Source of the DNA: Allobosea lathyri
Lineage (GTDB): Bacteria > Pseudomonadota > Alphaproteobacteria > Rhizobiales > Beijerinckiaceae
Length of the DNA stretch: 64,000 bases
Direction: 5' to 3'
NCBI RefSeq assembly: GCF_900108245.1
Contig: NZ_FNUY01000009.1
Span: 178,203-242,202, forward strand
Part shown: positions 17,693-26,159 of the stretch, piece by piece
How positions within the stretch are numbered: position 1 is the first letter of the stretch
Layout: each line of letters opens with the position of its first letter
Translations under genes and position numbers: made by a program
The notes under the pieces: model-generated
The model's database searches: none
The model's input: the letters and a program-made list of their open reading frames with translations, nothing else
Told to the model about the DNA's origin: nothing

Positions 17693-18517
17693 TCAGCCCT
17701 TGACCGAGCCCATGGTCAGCCCGCGCACCAGGAAGCGCTGCATCACCACCGCGAACAGCACAACCGGCGTCGAGATGATGAAGGCGGCAGCGCCGATCGA
17801 GGGCCATTGCACGCCGTATTCGCTGCGAAAGGCGACCATGGCGAGCGGCGCGGTCGAGGCGAAGCTGTTGGTCAGCGCCAGCGCGAACAGGAACTCGTTC
17901 CAGGCGGCGATGAAGACGAAGACGCCGGTCGCGACAATGCCGCTCGAGGTCAAGGGCAGCATGATCTTGAGGAAGACCTGCAGTTCCGAGCAGCCGTCGA
18001 TGATGGCGGCTTCGCGGATCTCGCCCGGCACGTCGCAGAAGAAGCCGCGCAGCAGCCAGATCGCGAAGGGCAGGTTGAAAGTGGCGTAGAGCACGATCAG
18101 CACGCCATGGGTGTCGAGTACGCCCAGGCGGGAGGCGACGAGGTAGATCGGGATCAGGATGGCGATGCCTGGCACCATGCGCACGACCAGTACGAAGAGC
18201 AGGAAGCCGGTGCCGCGGATCGGCAGATGACCCAGCGCGAAAGCGGCAGGTGCTGCGACTGTCAGCACCACGACCGTCGTCAGCGTCGAGACGATGATGC
18301 TGTTGAGCATATAGGCGCGGAAGATGCTGTCGCCGAGCACGCTGCGGAAACCTTCCAGCGTCGGCTCGAAGATGAAGCGCAGCGAGAGCGTGTCGACCGC
18401 CGAACGGAAGCCCGTCAGCACCATCCATGCATAGGGGAAGAGATAGATGATGCCGAGGCAAAGGCAGAGCAGGCTGAGCAGCAGCCGCTTGGTGGAATGC
18501 GAGAGCGTGAACGTCAT
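17693..18517 (-). CDS. carbohydrate ABC transporter permease (MalG type)
   Basis: A 274-residue permease of the MalG class. It has the early helix IIYLFPYAWMVLTGF, the EAA docking loop EIREAAIIDGCSELQVFL and the tail LVRGLTMGSVKG. The start is in an ATGA overlap with the MalF-type gene at 18514. Long stretches are the same as in the product of 14909-15742 (for example RMVPGIAILIP and AWNEFLFALALT), so the two transporters are paralogues. The aldo/keto reductase gene starts 35 bases downstream. Confidence 0.88.
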   Translation of the reverse strand: MTFTLSHSTKRLLLSLLCLCLGIIYLFPYAWMVLTGFRSAVDTLSLRFIFEPTLEGFRSVLGDSIFRAYMLNSIIVSTLTTVVVLTVAAPAAFALGHLPIRGTGFLLFVLVVRMVPGIAILIPIYLVASRLGVLDTHGVLIVLYATFNLPFAIWLLRGFFCDVPGEIREAAIIDGCSELQVFLKIMLPLTSSGIVATGVFVFIAAWNEFLFALALTNSFASTAPLAMVAFRSEYGVQWPSIGAAAFIISTPVVLFAVVMQRFLVRGLTMGSVKG

Positions 18518-19464
18518 GCCGGCCTCCGCGCGGTCCGGAACAGGTGCCTGAGAAGCGGCGCGCTGGTGACCAGGACGATGACGACGAAGATCAGTGCGAT
18601 CGCCGTGGTGCGGCCCATGTCGAAGGAAGAGAACGCGATCTTGTAGGTGTAGACCGTGATCGTCGTCGTCGCCTCGCCCGGCCCGCCCTGGGTCAGCAGC
18701 CAGATCTTGTCGAAGTCGTTCATCGTGGCGATGCCGCGAAAGGCCGCCGCGATCAGCATGTACGGCACGAGATGGGGCAGGACGACATAGCGGAAGCGCT
18801 GGAAGACGTTGGCGCCGTCGACCCTGGCCGCATCCATCAGGTTGCTGTCGACCGATTGCAGCCCAGCCAGGATCACCAGCATGAAGAAGGGCGTGTTCTG
18901 CCAGGAATCCATGATCACCATGGCGAAGAAGGCATGGTCGAGCCCGAGCCAGGCGACCTTTGCGAAGCCCATCGCGACCAGCAGCGAGTTGAGCACGCCC
19001 TGTTCCTGCTCGTAGAGCAGCTTCCAGAAGATCGCGATCACCGCCGGCGTGATCACCATTGGGATCAGCATGATCGAACGGAAGAACGAGGCGAAATGCA
19101 GCTCGTTGTCGAGCAGCAGCGCCAGCAACGTTCCCAGCGTCAGGCTGAGCGTGACCGAGGTCAGCGTGTACAGCAGCGTGATCTTCACGGCCTGCCAGAA
19201 GGACGGGGCTCCCAGGACGTCCTTGTAGTTCTCCAGCCCGGCGCGGATATTCTCGCTGCCGGGCTCGGTCAGCACCCAATGGGTCGTGCTGGTCATGACC
19301 GCGTAGATCATCGGCCCGAGATAGACGGTCGCGAGCATGATCGCCGCCGGCGCCATGAACCAGTACGGTTCGAGCGTCGCCCGGGCGCGGCGGTAGCTCC
19401 CGACCTTGCGGATTCCGGCCGACATCTTCTGGTGTCCGGCCGCCAGCAATTGCGAGCTCGTCAC
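18514..19464 (-). CDS. carbohydrate ABC transporter permease (MalF type)
   Basis: A 316-residue MalF-type permease. It has a slightly longer cytoplasmic amino end (about 35 residues, basic) than its paralogue, then a first membrane helix at APAAIMLATVYLGPMIYAV. The loop NLMDAARVDGANVFQRFRY is the ATPase-docking EAA region, followed by NDFDKIWLLTQGGPG. It follows the binding-protein gene by 10 bases and overlaps the MalG-type gene by four. A shorter start at Met14 (19425) is possible. Confidence 0.87.
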   Translation of the reverse strand: MTSSQLLAAGHQKMSAGIRKVGSYRRARATLEPYWFMAPAAIMLATVYLGPMIYAVMTSTTHWVLTEPGSENIRAGLENYKDVLGAPSFWQAVKITLLYTLTSVTLSLTLGTLLALLLDNELHFASFFRSIMLIPMVITPAVIAIFWKLLYEQEQGVLNSLLVAMGFAKVAWLGLDHAFFAMVIMDSWQNTPFFMLVILAGLQSVDSNLMDAARVDGANVFQRFRYVVLPHLVPYMLIAAAFRGIATMNDFDKIWLLTQGGPGEATTTITVYTYKIAFSSFDMGRTTAIALIFVVIVLVTSAPLLRHLFRTARRPA

Positions 19465-19474
19465 AGCCTGTCGC

Positions 19475-20791
19475 TCACTGGATGTAGCCGCGGCGCTTCA
19501 GCAGCGTGGTGACGCGCTCCTGCAGGGCAGCCGCGCCCTGCTCCGGCGTCTTGGTTCCCGAGCAGACGGCGTTGGCCTCGTCATAGATCTGGATGTTGAC
19601 CTGTTCGGCGTCCTTGATTGGCGCATAGGTCGCGACGTTGCCCTCCATCGCCTTGAGGACGGTCGGGAAGAAGGGGTAGCGGGCGTTCGTGTCGGGATCG
19701 AGCAGGGCCGAGCGGCGCACGGGCGAAAGACCGACCAGCGCGGTCTGCTTGACGATCTCGGGCGAGGTGAACCAGCCGATGAAGAGTTTCGCCGCGTCGA
19801 GATTGCGCGATTTGGCACCGACCGAAAGGCCCCAGCCACCGAGCAGCACGGTCTCGGGCGTCGGCGCGTAGCCGATCGACTTGGCGATCTTCGACTTGGT
19901 TGGATCGTAGAGCGAGCCGACGCCGCCGGCCCACATATACCCCTGCGCCGCCTGCGCCGAGGAGACGCTCGCGATCATCTCGGGGAAATCCCAGGTCAGG
20001 TTGCCGGGAGGGCTGACCGGGCCGAGCTGCTCCTTCATGAAGCGGAAGGCCTCGACGCTGGCCTTGCTGTCGAGAAGCGGCTTGCCGGCGGCGTCGAAAT
20101 ACTGCCCGCCAAAGCTGTGGAACAGCGTGATCCAGACGCAGCCCGTCTGGATCGTCTTGCCGGCCGGCATGTTGTAGCCGAACTGGTCGCCCTGCTTGAG
20201 CTTGACGCCGTTCTCGACGAGCTGCTTCCAGGTCGCTGGCCCCTGCTCGGGGTCGAGCCCGGCCTTTTTGAAGGCGTCCTTGTTCCAGACTGTGAAGGAG
20301 GTGTCGCCGTTTATCGGGATGGTTGCCAGCTTGTTGCCGACCTTGGAATAGGCCGCGAGCGCGCGCGGGGCATAGTCGTCCCAATTCATTGCCGGAATGC
20401 CGGCGACTTCCTTGTCGAGATTGGCGTGGTCGACGACGAAGGGCGCGACCTGCTCCTTCCATTGATAGGCGACGAGGTAGACGTCGAAGGAGTTGGTGTT
20501 GGTCGTCGTGTCGAGCACCATCTTCTGATACCGCTCGGCCGTCGGCAGCGCCGAGAACTCGACCTGGATGCCGCTGGCGGCCGTGAACTCCTTCGCCACT
20601 TCGGCGGAGGCGACATAGGCCGGCGTATTGCCCCAGACCACCTTCACCGTCTTGCCGGCATGGGTCCTGGGCAAATTGCGCGTGGCGGTCGCAGTCGCGG
20701 CCTGAGCGGCACAATGTTGCACGAGCGCGGTGTACGAGGCGCCGGTGGCGAGAGCGCCCAGCGTAAGCTGGCGGCGCGAAAGCCCCATCAT
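19475..20791 (-). CDS. ABC transporter substrate-binding protein (extracellular solute-binding family 1)
   Basis: A 438-residue binding protein with a twin-arginine-like leader (MMGLSRRQLTLGALATG), predicted to be exported to the periplasm. It resembles the product of 13561-14853 across the chain, for example VSPPGNLTWDF against ISPPGNLTWDY and FDVYLVAYQWKEQVAPFV against YDVSLFVYQWKNDLAPYL. I chose the ATG at 20791, which has GGGAGG seven bases upstream. It is the first gene of the seven-gene reverse run 20791 to 13561, so its promoter should lie at about 20800-20900. Confidence 0.87.
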   Translation of the reverse strand: MMGLSRRQLTLGALATGASYTALVQHCAAQAATATATRNLPRTHAGKTVKVVWGNTPAYVASAEVAKEFTAASGIQVEFSALPTAERYQKMVLDTTTNTNSFDVYLVAYQWKEQVAPFVVDHANLDKEVAGIPAMNWDDYAPRALAAYSKVGNKLATIPINGDTSFTVWNKDAFKKAGLDPEQGPATWKQLVENGVKLKQGDQFGYNMPAGKTIQTGCVWITLFHSFGGQYFDAAGKPLLDSKASVEAFRFMKEQLGPVSPPGNLTWDFPEMIASVSSAQAAQGYMWAGGVGSLYDPTKSKIAKSIGYAPTPETVLLGGWGLSVGAKSRNLDAAKLFIGWFTSPEIVKQTALVGLSPVRRSALLDPDTNARYPFFPTVLKAMEGNVATYAPIKDAEQVNIQIYDEANAVCSGTKTPEQGAAALQERVTTLLKRRGYIQ

Positions 20792-21059
20792 TGTCGATCC
20801 TCCCATGTTATTTCTTGTTGGGAGCAGGACAGCAGATCGAGGGTGAGGCCTCAATCAGCTTGTAGAGACTCGCTGAGTAATTGTGGGTAATTTGTACCGG
20901 ATCGCTCCGGCCCGCGGCAAAGCGTAAAATGACCGCTTTCAAACGGCATTCGGGGTGCCGTCGATAAGCCGAATACGGACTGCCACCGGCAGCGAAGTCG
21001 CGCCGCTCCGCCATGCAAGTGCGCACTTGGCGGTAGAGGCAACGCGACGTTGGTCGAGC
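20792..21059. other. intergenic region upstream of the reverse transporter run
   Basis: About 270 bases between the binding-protein gene starting at 20791 and the Bug/TctC remnant. It must hold the promoter of the reverse operon. The ribosome-binding GGGAGG of that operon lies just upstream of 20791. I recognise no protein and no strong operator here, and part may be eroded sequence of the Bug-type gene. Confidence 0.4.
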
Positions 21060-21325
21060 GATGGCATCTTTGCCCACGCGCTGATAGGCCGACATTGCTG
21101 ATGAGCACCAATGTCGCCATCTGCCGGCGCTGTTGCAGCGGCTGATGTGCCGAGGTTGCCGCTGGCGCCCGCCTTGTTCTCGACGACGACACTCGTCTTG
21201 AAGCGTTCACTCAGCTTCTGCGCGACGGCCCGCGCGATAACATCCGTGCCGCCACCTGCAGCATAGGGGACGACAATGGCCACGGTTTGGCCGGGCCAGC
21301 TATCGGTATAGGCTAAGGTGGGGTT
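21060..21325 (-). pseudogene. Bug/TctC-family tripartite tricarboxylate binding protein remnant
   Basis: Reading the reverse strand from about 21325, the DNA encodes the first part of a mature Bug/TctC periplasmic protein: AYTDSWPGQTVAIVVPYAAG, then GGTDVIARAVAQKLSERF, then VVVENKAGASGNLG. This is the diagnostic start of that family. There is no signal peptide or start codon; the segment abuts the end of the GntR gene. A frameshift at about 21130 is followed by a short continuation, LVLISNVGLSA, in another frame, then homology is lost. It is a broken remnant of a solute-binding protein. Confidence 0.65.
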
Positions 21326-22020
21326 AGCTCAAGTATACGGCTCCGAGATGCTGAAATATGATCTCTCATCGCCCTTTCGCTTCTGCCAGAATCGCCTCGC
21401 AGCAAAGCGGACAGCAAGTCATAATGCTCGGTTATCGCTTCCGTAGTCACGCGAGTGTTGAATACAAGTCGAAAAATGTGAACGTGGGTGTGGAGCTTTG
21501 CCAACGCTTCTGTGAGGAAAACATTGTTGCTTGCATTTGCGATTACGGAGTGGAACTCGGCATCCTTTCGCGCAAACTCGCCATAGGCGGGAAAAGGCTT
21601 GTCAGGCAAACTGAGCATCTCGTCGTAAAGAGCTTGGAGTACGTTTCGATCTTTATCGGTCAAATGGGACGCGGCCATTGCCGCGCCGGCCGGTTCTATC
21701 AGTAAGCGCAATTCAAAAAGCTGCTCGACCTGAGCGCGGTTGAGTTGAGGAGCGGCGTGAGGGCCCACCAAATGCGTCTTTAAGACCAATCCCTCCGCTT
21801 CCAATCGGCTGAGCGCCTCGCGGATCGGGGTGTGGGAGACGCCGAGTTCGCGCGCGAGACTGTCCACGGTGATCCTCGCACCCGGCGGAATCTGGAGGCA
21901 TGTGATCCGATCCAGGATCGCATTGTAGACTTCCGTCACTAGCGCGGGCGGCCGCGCCACGTTCCGGCTCAGCATCATTGACTGCGACTCTCGTGTCGCC
22001 CGTGCGGTGTCGTCTCTCAT
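21313..22020 (-). CDS. GntR family transcriptional regulator (FCD domain)
   Basis: A 235-residue regulator with a winged helix-turn-helix at about 25-90 (TVDSLARELGVSHTPIREAL SRLEAEG read as two adjacent parts) and an all-helical FCD ligand domain after it. The FCD metal-site pattern is suggested by FARKDAEFHSVIANASNN and the late AITEHYDLL and RAMRDHI histidines. Such regulators bind small organic acids. The gene is divergent from the Ldh-type dehydrogenase gene at 22102, and a perfect 12-base palindrome lies between them, so it probably controls the dehydrogenase operon and itself. Confidence 0.88.
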   Translation of the reverse strand: MRDDTARATRESQSMMLSRNVARPPALVTEVYNAILDRITCLQIPPGARITVDSLARELGVSHTPIREALSRLEAEGLVLKTHLVGPHAAPQLNRAQVEQLFELRLLIEPAGAAMAASHLTDKDRNVLQALYDEMLSLPDKPFPAYGEFARKDAEFHSVIANASNNVFLTEALAKLHTHVHIFRLVFNTRVTTEAITEHYDLLSALLRGDSGRSERAMRDHISASRSRILELTPP

Positions 22021-22083
22021 CGTCGATTCGCTCTTGACCGATCCGCATCTTCTAGCATAGACCGCCCAGATCGCAAATCCGAT

Positions 22084-22095
22084 ATCCTATAGGAT
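22084..22095. promoter_or_regulatory. palindrome, probable GntR/FCD operator
   Basis: ATCCTATAGGAT is a perfect 12-base inverted repeat located between the divergent GntR gene and the ldh-type gene. It sits 6 bases before the ATG at 22102 and overlaps that gene's AGGA ribosome-binding site. FCD-type GntR proteins usually bind short palindromes with a TATA-like centre. Binding here would block translation-initiation DNA and the promoter of the dehydrogenase operon. Confidence 0.55.
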
Positions 22096-22101
22096 CTGAT
22101 C

Positions 22102-23106
22102 ATGGACTTGAGCGCCGAGGAAGTTCGAAGGGTCTGTACAACTGCCCTGCTCCGCGCCGGTGTTCCGGACGCTTACGCGCGTCTTCAGGTCGACTTGCTG
22201 CTCGAAGCCGAACTCCGCGGCCGCCCATCTCACGGTGTGCTTCGGCTCGCGCGCATCGTCGAAAGAATCCGGAACCAGGTGACGAACCCCTCGACCACGG
22301 GAGAACACATCTGGGAAGGGCAGGCCTTGCTTGCGGTCGACGGCCAGGCGGGACTGGGGCCGGTCGTCGCCTGCGCCGCCCTCGACGCCATCGAGGAGAG
22401 GGCCCGCTCCACAGGGATCGCGATCGCGGCAATCAGCAACAACAACCATCTTGGCATGATGGCCTGGTATGCGGAACGAACGGCGTCCCGTGGTTCCACA
22501 CTTCTGGCGCTGTCGACGAGCGAAGCGCTTGTCCACGCATGGGGCGGAAGGCGGGCGATGGTCGGCACGAACCCGATCGCGATCGGTGTTCCGGCAGTGC
22601 CGAGGCCTTTCGTCATCGATATGGCGACCAGTCTCGTTTCGATGGGCCAGATCCACGATCACGCGCGGCGCGATGAAGCGATCCCACCCAGCTGGGCCCT
22701 GGATCGAGATGGCAATCCGACGAGTGACCCACATGCGGCACGTGACGGTGCAATCGCGCCATTCGGCGAAGCAAAGGGATACGCCCTCGGCCTTGCCTTC
22801 GAGATCCTGGTTGCAAGCTTGACGGCGTCGGCGATTGGCCGCGACGTCCGCGGGACCTTGGACGCGACGGAGATTTGCAACAAGGGCGACGTCTTCATCG
22901 TGATCCACGCGTCCGCGTCGGGTGCTATGGCGCGCGGCATCGGCGCCTATCTCGATGCCATACGCGCAGACATTCCGGCCGACGGTTTCAGGAGCGTCGC
23001 CATTCCTGGCGACCGCTCCCGGAGCGTTCGCGAAGCCCGGTTACGGGATGGTGTGCCCGTTACCGACGCGGTCTGGACCGAAATCGTGGCGCTCGCCGAA
23101 GCGTAG
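22102..23106 (+). CDS. Ldh family oxidoreductase (malate/L-lactate/sulfolactate dehydrogenase type)
   Basis: A 334-residue member of the Ldh_2 family of NAD(P)-dependent 2-hydroxyacid dehydrogenases, unrelated to classical lactate dehydrogenase. Visible signatures are LRGRPSHGVLRL with the conserved histidine (His44), ISNNNHLGMMAWYAE, TNPIAIGVP and AAIAPFG-like GAIAPFGEAKGYALGL. Family members act on malate, L-lactate, sulfolactate, ureidoglycolate or similar acids. It is the first gene of a three-gene operon with an iron alcohol dehydrogenase and a semialdehyde dehydrogenase, under the divergent GntR regulator, so oxidation of a hydroxy acid is likely. Confidence 0.87.
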   Translation: MDLSAEEVRRVCTTALLRAGVPDAYARLQVDLLLEAELRGRPSHGVLRLARIVERIRNQVTNPSTTGEHIWEGQALLAVDGQAGLGPVVACAALDAIEERARSTGIAIAAISNNNHLGMMAWYAERTASRGSTLLALSTSEALVHAWGGRRAMVGTNPIAIGVPAVPRPFVIDMATSLVSMGQIHDHARRDEAIPPSWALDRDGNPTSDPHAARDGAIAPFGEAKGYALGLAFEILVASLTASAIGRDVRGTLDATEICNKGDVFIVIHASASGAMARGIGAYLDAIRADIPADGFRSVAIPGDRSRSVREARLRDGVPVTDAVWTEIVALAEA

Positions 23107-23135
23107 CTAACAGCCCCCTCAGCAGGATCAACGAC

Positions 23136-24362
23136 ATGGCGAGCTTTGGTGCTCTTCGAACTCCTCGAAAAATCATTTTCGGCAAGGGCCAGCGGGGCGC
23201 TCTCGGTGGGGCAGCGAAATCCCTCGGCGCGCGTGCCTTTGTCTGTACCGACAGCCGAATGACGACCGATCGCGACTTCGTCGCCATGATGGATGATCTC
23301 AACAACAACGGCGTGTCGGTTCAGGTCTATGATCGAACGATCGCGGAAATTCCGCTGACCTGCGTCGCCGACTGCGTCGCGTCGGCTGCCCCCTTCGGCC
23401 CCGATCTCGTCATCGGCATCGGCGGCGGTTCATGTATGGACCTCGCCAAGGCGGTTGCGGTCATGCTCGCTCATGGCGGCAATATTCGCGACTATTATGG
23501 AGAGTTTCAGGTTCCGGGCCCTGTTCTGCCTCTGATCCTTGTTCCCACCACCTCAGGAACCGGCTCTGAGGTGACGCCGGTCGCGGTCCTCAGTGACCCC
23601 GACAAGCTGATGAAGGTCGGCATTGCGAGCCCCCATATCATCTCGCACACTGCGATCTGCGATCCGGAGCTGACGTACAGCTGCCCCGCAAGCCTAACGG
23701 CCATTGCCGGGGCGGACGCCCTGACCCACGCGATCGAGGCATTTACGGCGATCCGTCGCCCTGCCACGCCACAACTGACCAATGAGCGCGTTTTCATCGG
23801 CAAAAATGCGCTCTCCGATCACCACGCTCTCATCGCAATCGAACGCATATCGCGAAGCCTTGCTCGTGCCTGCAGCCCTGGCCACGACGAAGAGGCGCGA
23901 GACGACATGATGCTCGGCGCACTGTCGGCCGGCCTTGCATTCGGCACTGCTGGCACTGCGGCCGCGCACGCGATTCAGTATCCAATCGGAGCTTTCACGC
24001 ACACGCCGCATGGCACCGGCGTCGCTCTGTTGATGCCGTATGTGATGGATTTCAATCGATCCGCCTGCGTGTCGGAATTCGCGCAGATCGCAATGGCCAT
24101 GGGCTCGCCCCGCGCTGCAATGACCGACGAGCAGTTGTCGGGTGAGGCAATCCGCAGGGTCGCCGCCTTGTTTGCCGAAGTCTGCGTGCCGAGCACGCTC
24201 GCCGAGCTCGGCGTGCCGGCGGACAAGCTGGACTGGATCGCGGAGCAGTCCTTCACAATCCAGCGCCTCGTGAACAACAACCCCAAGGCTCTCGACGTCG
24301 GCTCGCTTTCGACGATCGTCAAAGCGGCCTTTGCTGGAATTCTCATAGGCGAAGCGGCCTGA
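23136..24362 (+). CDS. iron-containing alcohol dehydrogenase
   Basis: A 408-residue group III alcohol dehydrogenase. The cofactor-binding region IGIGGGSCMDLAKA and the PTTSGTGSEVTPVAV segment are present. The metal-binding residues lie in AGADALTHAIEAF and the later histidine-rich AAHAIQYPIGAFTHTPHGTG. The start at the ATG 23136 is preceded by AGCAGGA; the open frame extends upstream into the previous gene and is not used. It would oxidise an alcohol to an aldehyde, and the next gene encodes an aldehyde dehydrogenase, giving a plausible two-step alcohol to acid oxidation. Confidence 0.9.
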   Translation: MASFGALRTPRKIIFGKGQRGALGGAAKSLGARAFVCTDSRMTTDRDFVAMMDDLNNNGVSVQVYDRTIAEIPLTCVADCVASAAPFGPDLVIGIGGGSCMDLAKAVAVMLAHGGNIRDYYGEFQVPGPVLPLILVPTTSGTGSEVTPVAVLSDPDKLMKVGIASPHIISHTAICDPELTYSCPASLTAIAGADALTHAIEAFTAIRRPATPQLTNERVFIGKNALSDHHALIAIERISRSLARACSPGHDEEARDDMMLGALSAGLAFGTAGTAAAHAIQYPIGAFTHTPHGTGVALLMPYVMDFNRSACVSEFAQIAMAMGSPRAAMTDEQLSGEAIRRVAALFAEVCVPSTLAELGVPADKLDWIAEQSFTIQRLVNNNPKALDVGSLSTIVKAAFAGILIGEAA

Positions 24363-24377
24363 ACGAGGAGTGTGGCT

Positions 24378-25853
24378 ATGAATCTTGCCTCTGCGACGAC
24401 GAATACGACAGTCGATATCGCATCGATCCCGTCCGATCTGTTCATCGACGGCCAGTGGCTGCCGGCGGGCTCCGGGAAGCGGATCGACGTCTTCAATCCT
24501 TCCACGGAAGAGCGTCTGGCGACGATCGCGGATGCGAGCGTGGAAGACGGCATTGCGGCGGTCGACGCTGCGGCCCGAGCGGCGAAGGACTGGGCTAGGA
24601 CAGCGCCGCGGAAGCGCGCTCAGATCCTCCTGGCGGCCTACAACCTGATGCTCGAGAAGGCGGACTGGCTGGCCGAGCTAATTTCGATCGAGAACGGCAA
24701 GGCCCTCGCCGACGCCAGGGGCGAAGTGATCTACGCGGCAGAATTCTTCCGCTGGTATGCCGAAGAAGCCGTGCGCATCAACGGCGACATTTCGATCGCG
24801 CCGGGCGGCGCCAATCGTATTATCGTCCAGTACCAGCCCGTCGGCGTCGCGGTCCTGGTCACGCCGTGGAATTTTCCCGCCGCCATGGCTACACGTAAGA
24901 TCGGACCAGCTCTGGCGGCCGGCTGCACTTGCATTCTCAAGCCGGCGACGGAGACGCCTTTGACCGCCTTTGCTATGGTCGAGATTCTGATGCAGGCCGG
25001 CGTGCCGAAAGGTGTCGTCAACGTAATCACCACCTCGTCGCCGGGGCCCGTGATCAGCGCCATGCTGCACGATCCCCGTGTCCGCAAGCTGTCCTTTACG
25101 GGTTCGACGGCAGTCGGCAGGCGCCTTCTGGCGGAGGCGTCCGACTGTGTTATCAACTGCTCCATGGAACTCGGCGGCAATGCGCCGTTCATTGTCTTCG
25201 AGGACGCGGACATCGATGCTGCCGTCGACGGTGCTATGATCGCGAAGATGCGCAATGGCGGAGAGGCCTGCACGGCAGCAAATCGGTTTTACGTGCACAA
25301 GGCGGTCTATCACAGCTTCGCGGAGAAGCTGACGGCCAAGATGAGCGCGATACGGGTTGGCGATGGCTGGCTTCCGACGACTGATTGTGGCCCACTGGTC
25401 AACAAGACCAGCCTTCGTAAGGTGGTCGATTTTGTGGACGATGCCGTCGCACGCGGCGCAAAAGTGCTTACGGGCGGTAGCCAACTGGACCGCAAGGGGT
25501 ATTTCTTCGCGCCGACAGTTCTTACCGACGTCTCGAAAGACTCTACGTTGCTACACGATGAAATCTTTGGACCGGTCGCAGCGCTCGTCAGCTTCGAGTC
25601 CGAAGACGAAGTGATAGAGCTGGCCAACGACACGGAATACGGCCTCGTATCATACGTCTACACGCAAAATCTGGCGCGAGGATTACGCGTATCGGAGCAG
25701 CTCGATGCGGGCATGGTGGCTCTCAATCGCGGCCTCGTATCCGATCCGGCGGCGCCTTTCGGAGGCACCAAACAGAGCGGCCTCGGTCGAGAAGGCGCTC
25801 ATCATGGGCTGCTGGAATTCACCGAGGCAAAATATATCGCCACATCTTGGTAA
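24378..25853 (+). CDS. NAD(P)-dependent succinate-semialdehyde dehydrogenase-type aldehyde dehydrogenase
   Basis: A 491-residue aldehyde dehydrogenase of the GabD class. PWNFPAAM (163-170) marks the cofactor site, Glu264 in MELGGNAPF is the general base, and Cys298 in GGEACTAANR is the nucleophile. A GTG at 24372 is in frame, but the ATG at 24378 has GAGGAG seven bases before it and is preferred. It is the last of three genes (hydroxyacid dehydrogenase, alcohol dehydrogenase, aldehyde dehydrogenase) spaced by 29 and 15 bases. Succinate semialdehyde is the usual substrate of close relatives, but other semialdehydes such as glutarate semialdehyde are possible. Confidence 0.88.
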   Translation: MNLASATTNTTVDIASIPSDLFIDGQWLPAGSGKRIDVFNPSTEERLATIADASVEDGIAAVDAAARAAKDWARTAPRKRAQILLAAYNLMLEKADWLAELISIENGKALADARGEVIYAAEFFRWYAEEAVRINGDISIAPGGANRIIVQYQPVGVAVLVTPWNFPAAMATRKIGPALAAGCTCILKPATETPLTAFAMVEILMQAGVPKGVVNVITTSSPGPVISAMLHDPRVRKLSFTGSTAVGRRLLAEASDCVINCSMELGGNAPFIVFEDADIDAAVDGAMIAKMRNGGEACTAANRFYVHKAVYHSFAEKLTAKMSAIRVGDGWLPTTDCGPLVNKTSLRKVVDFVDDAVARGAKVLTGGSQLDRKGYFFAPTVLTDVSKDSTLLHDEIFGPVAALVSFESEDEVIELANDTEYGLVSYVYTQNLARGLRVSEQLDAGMVALNRGLVSDPAAPFGGTKQSGLGREGAHHGLLEFTEAKYIATSW

Positions 25854-26159
25854 CCCGCTCAGCTGCGAGCTCAAGCGACAGGAGAGAGTGCCTTCTTCAA
25901 CGCCGTCCAGTGCGTGCCGTGACCGCGAGAGGAAGAAGAGGGAAGGGGGACGGTCGAGAGAGGCTCTCGGCCGCCCGCCACGGAATTAAGTCTCGATGGG
26001 CATTCGGAGCTGCCCCTCGCGGTGTTCTAAGCAGGCGCGCTGATGGACAGAACACAAACCCCGGGAATGATCAGCCTGCAGCGGCGCGGAATTCTCGCCA
26101 TTTCCGATAAATGAGAAGCAGCGCGGCACATGCTTAGGGAAACGAGCGAAATCCTCAGA
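25854..26159. other. intergenic region between convergent genes
   Basis: About 306 bases separate the aldehyde dehydrogenase and the reverse dpaL gene. No protein family is recognisable. A small hairpin, CGAGAG-AGG-CTCTCG, lies at about 25953-25967; it lacks a T tract, so it is only a weak candidate for a terminator. Confidence 0.35.
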
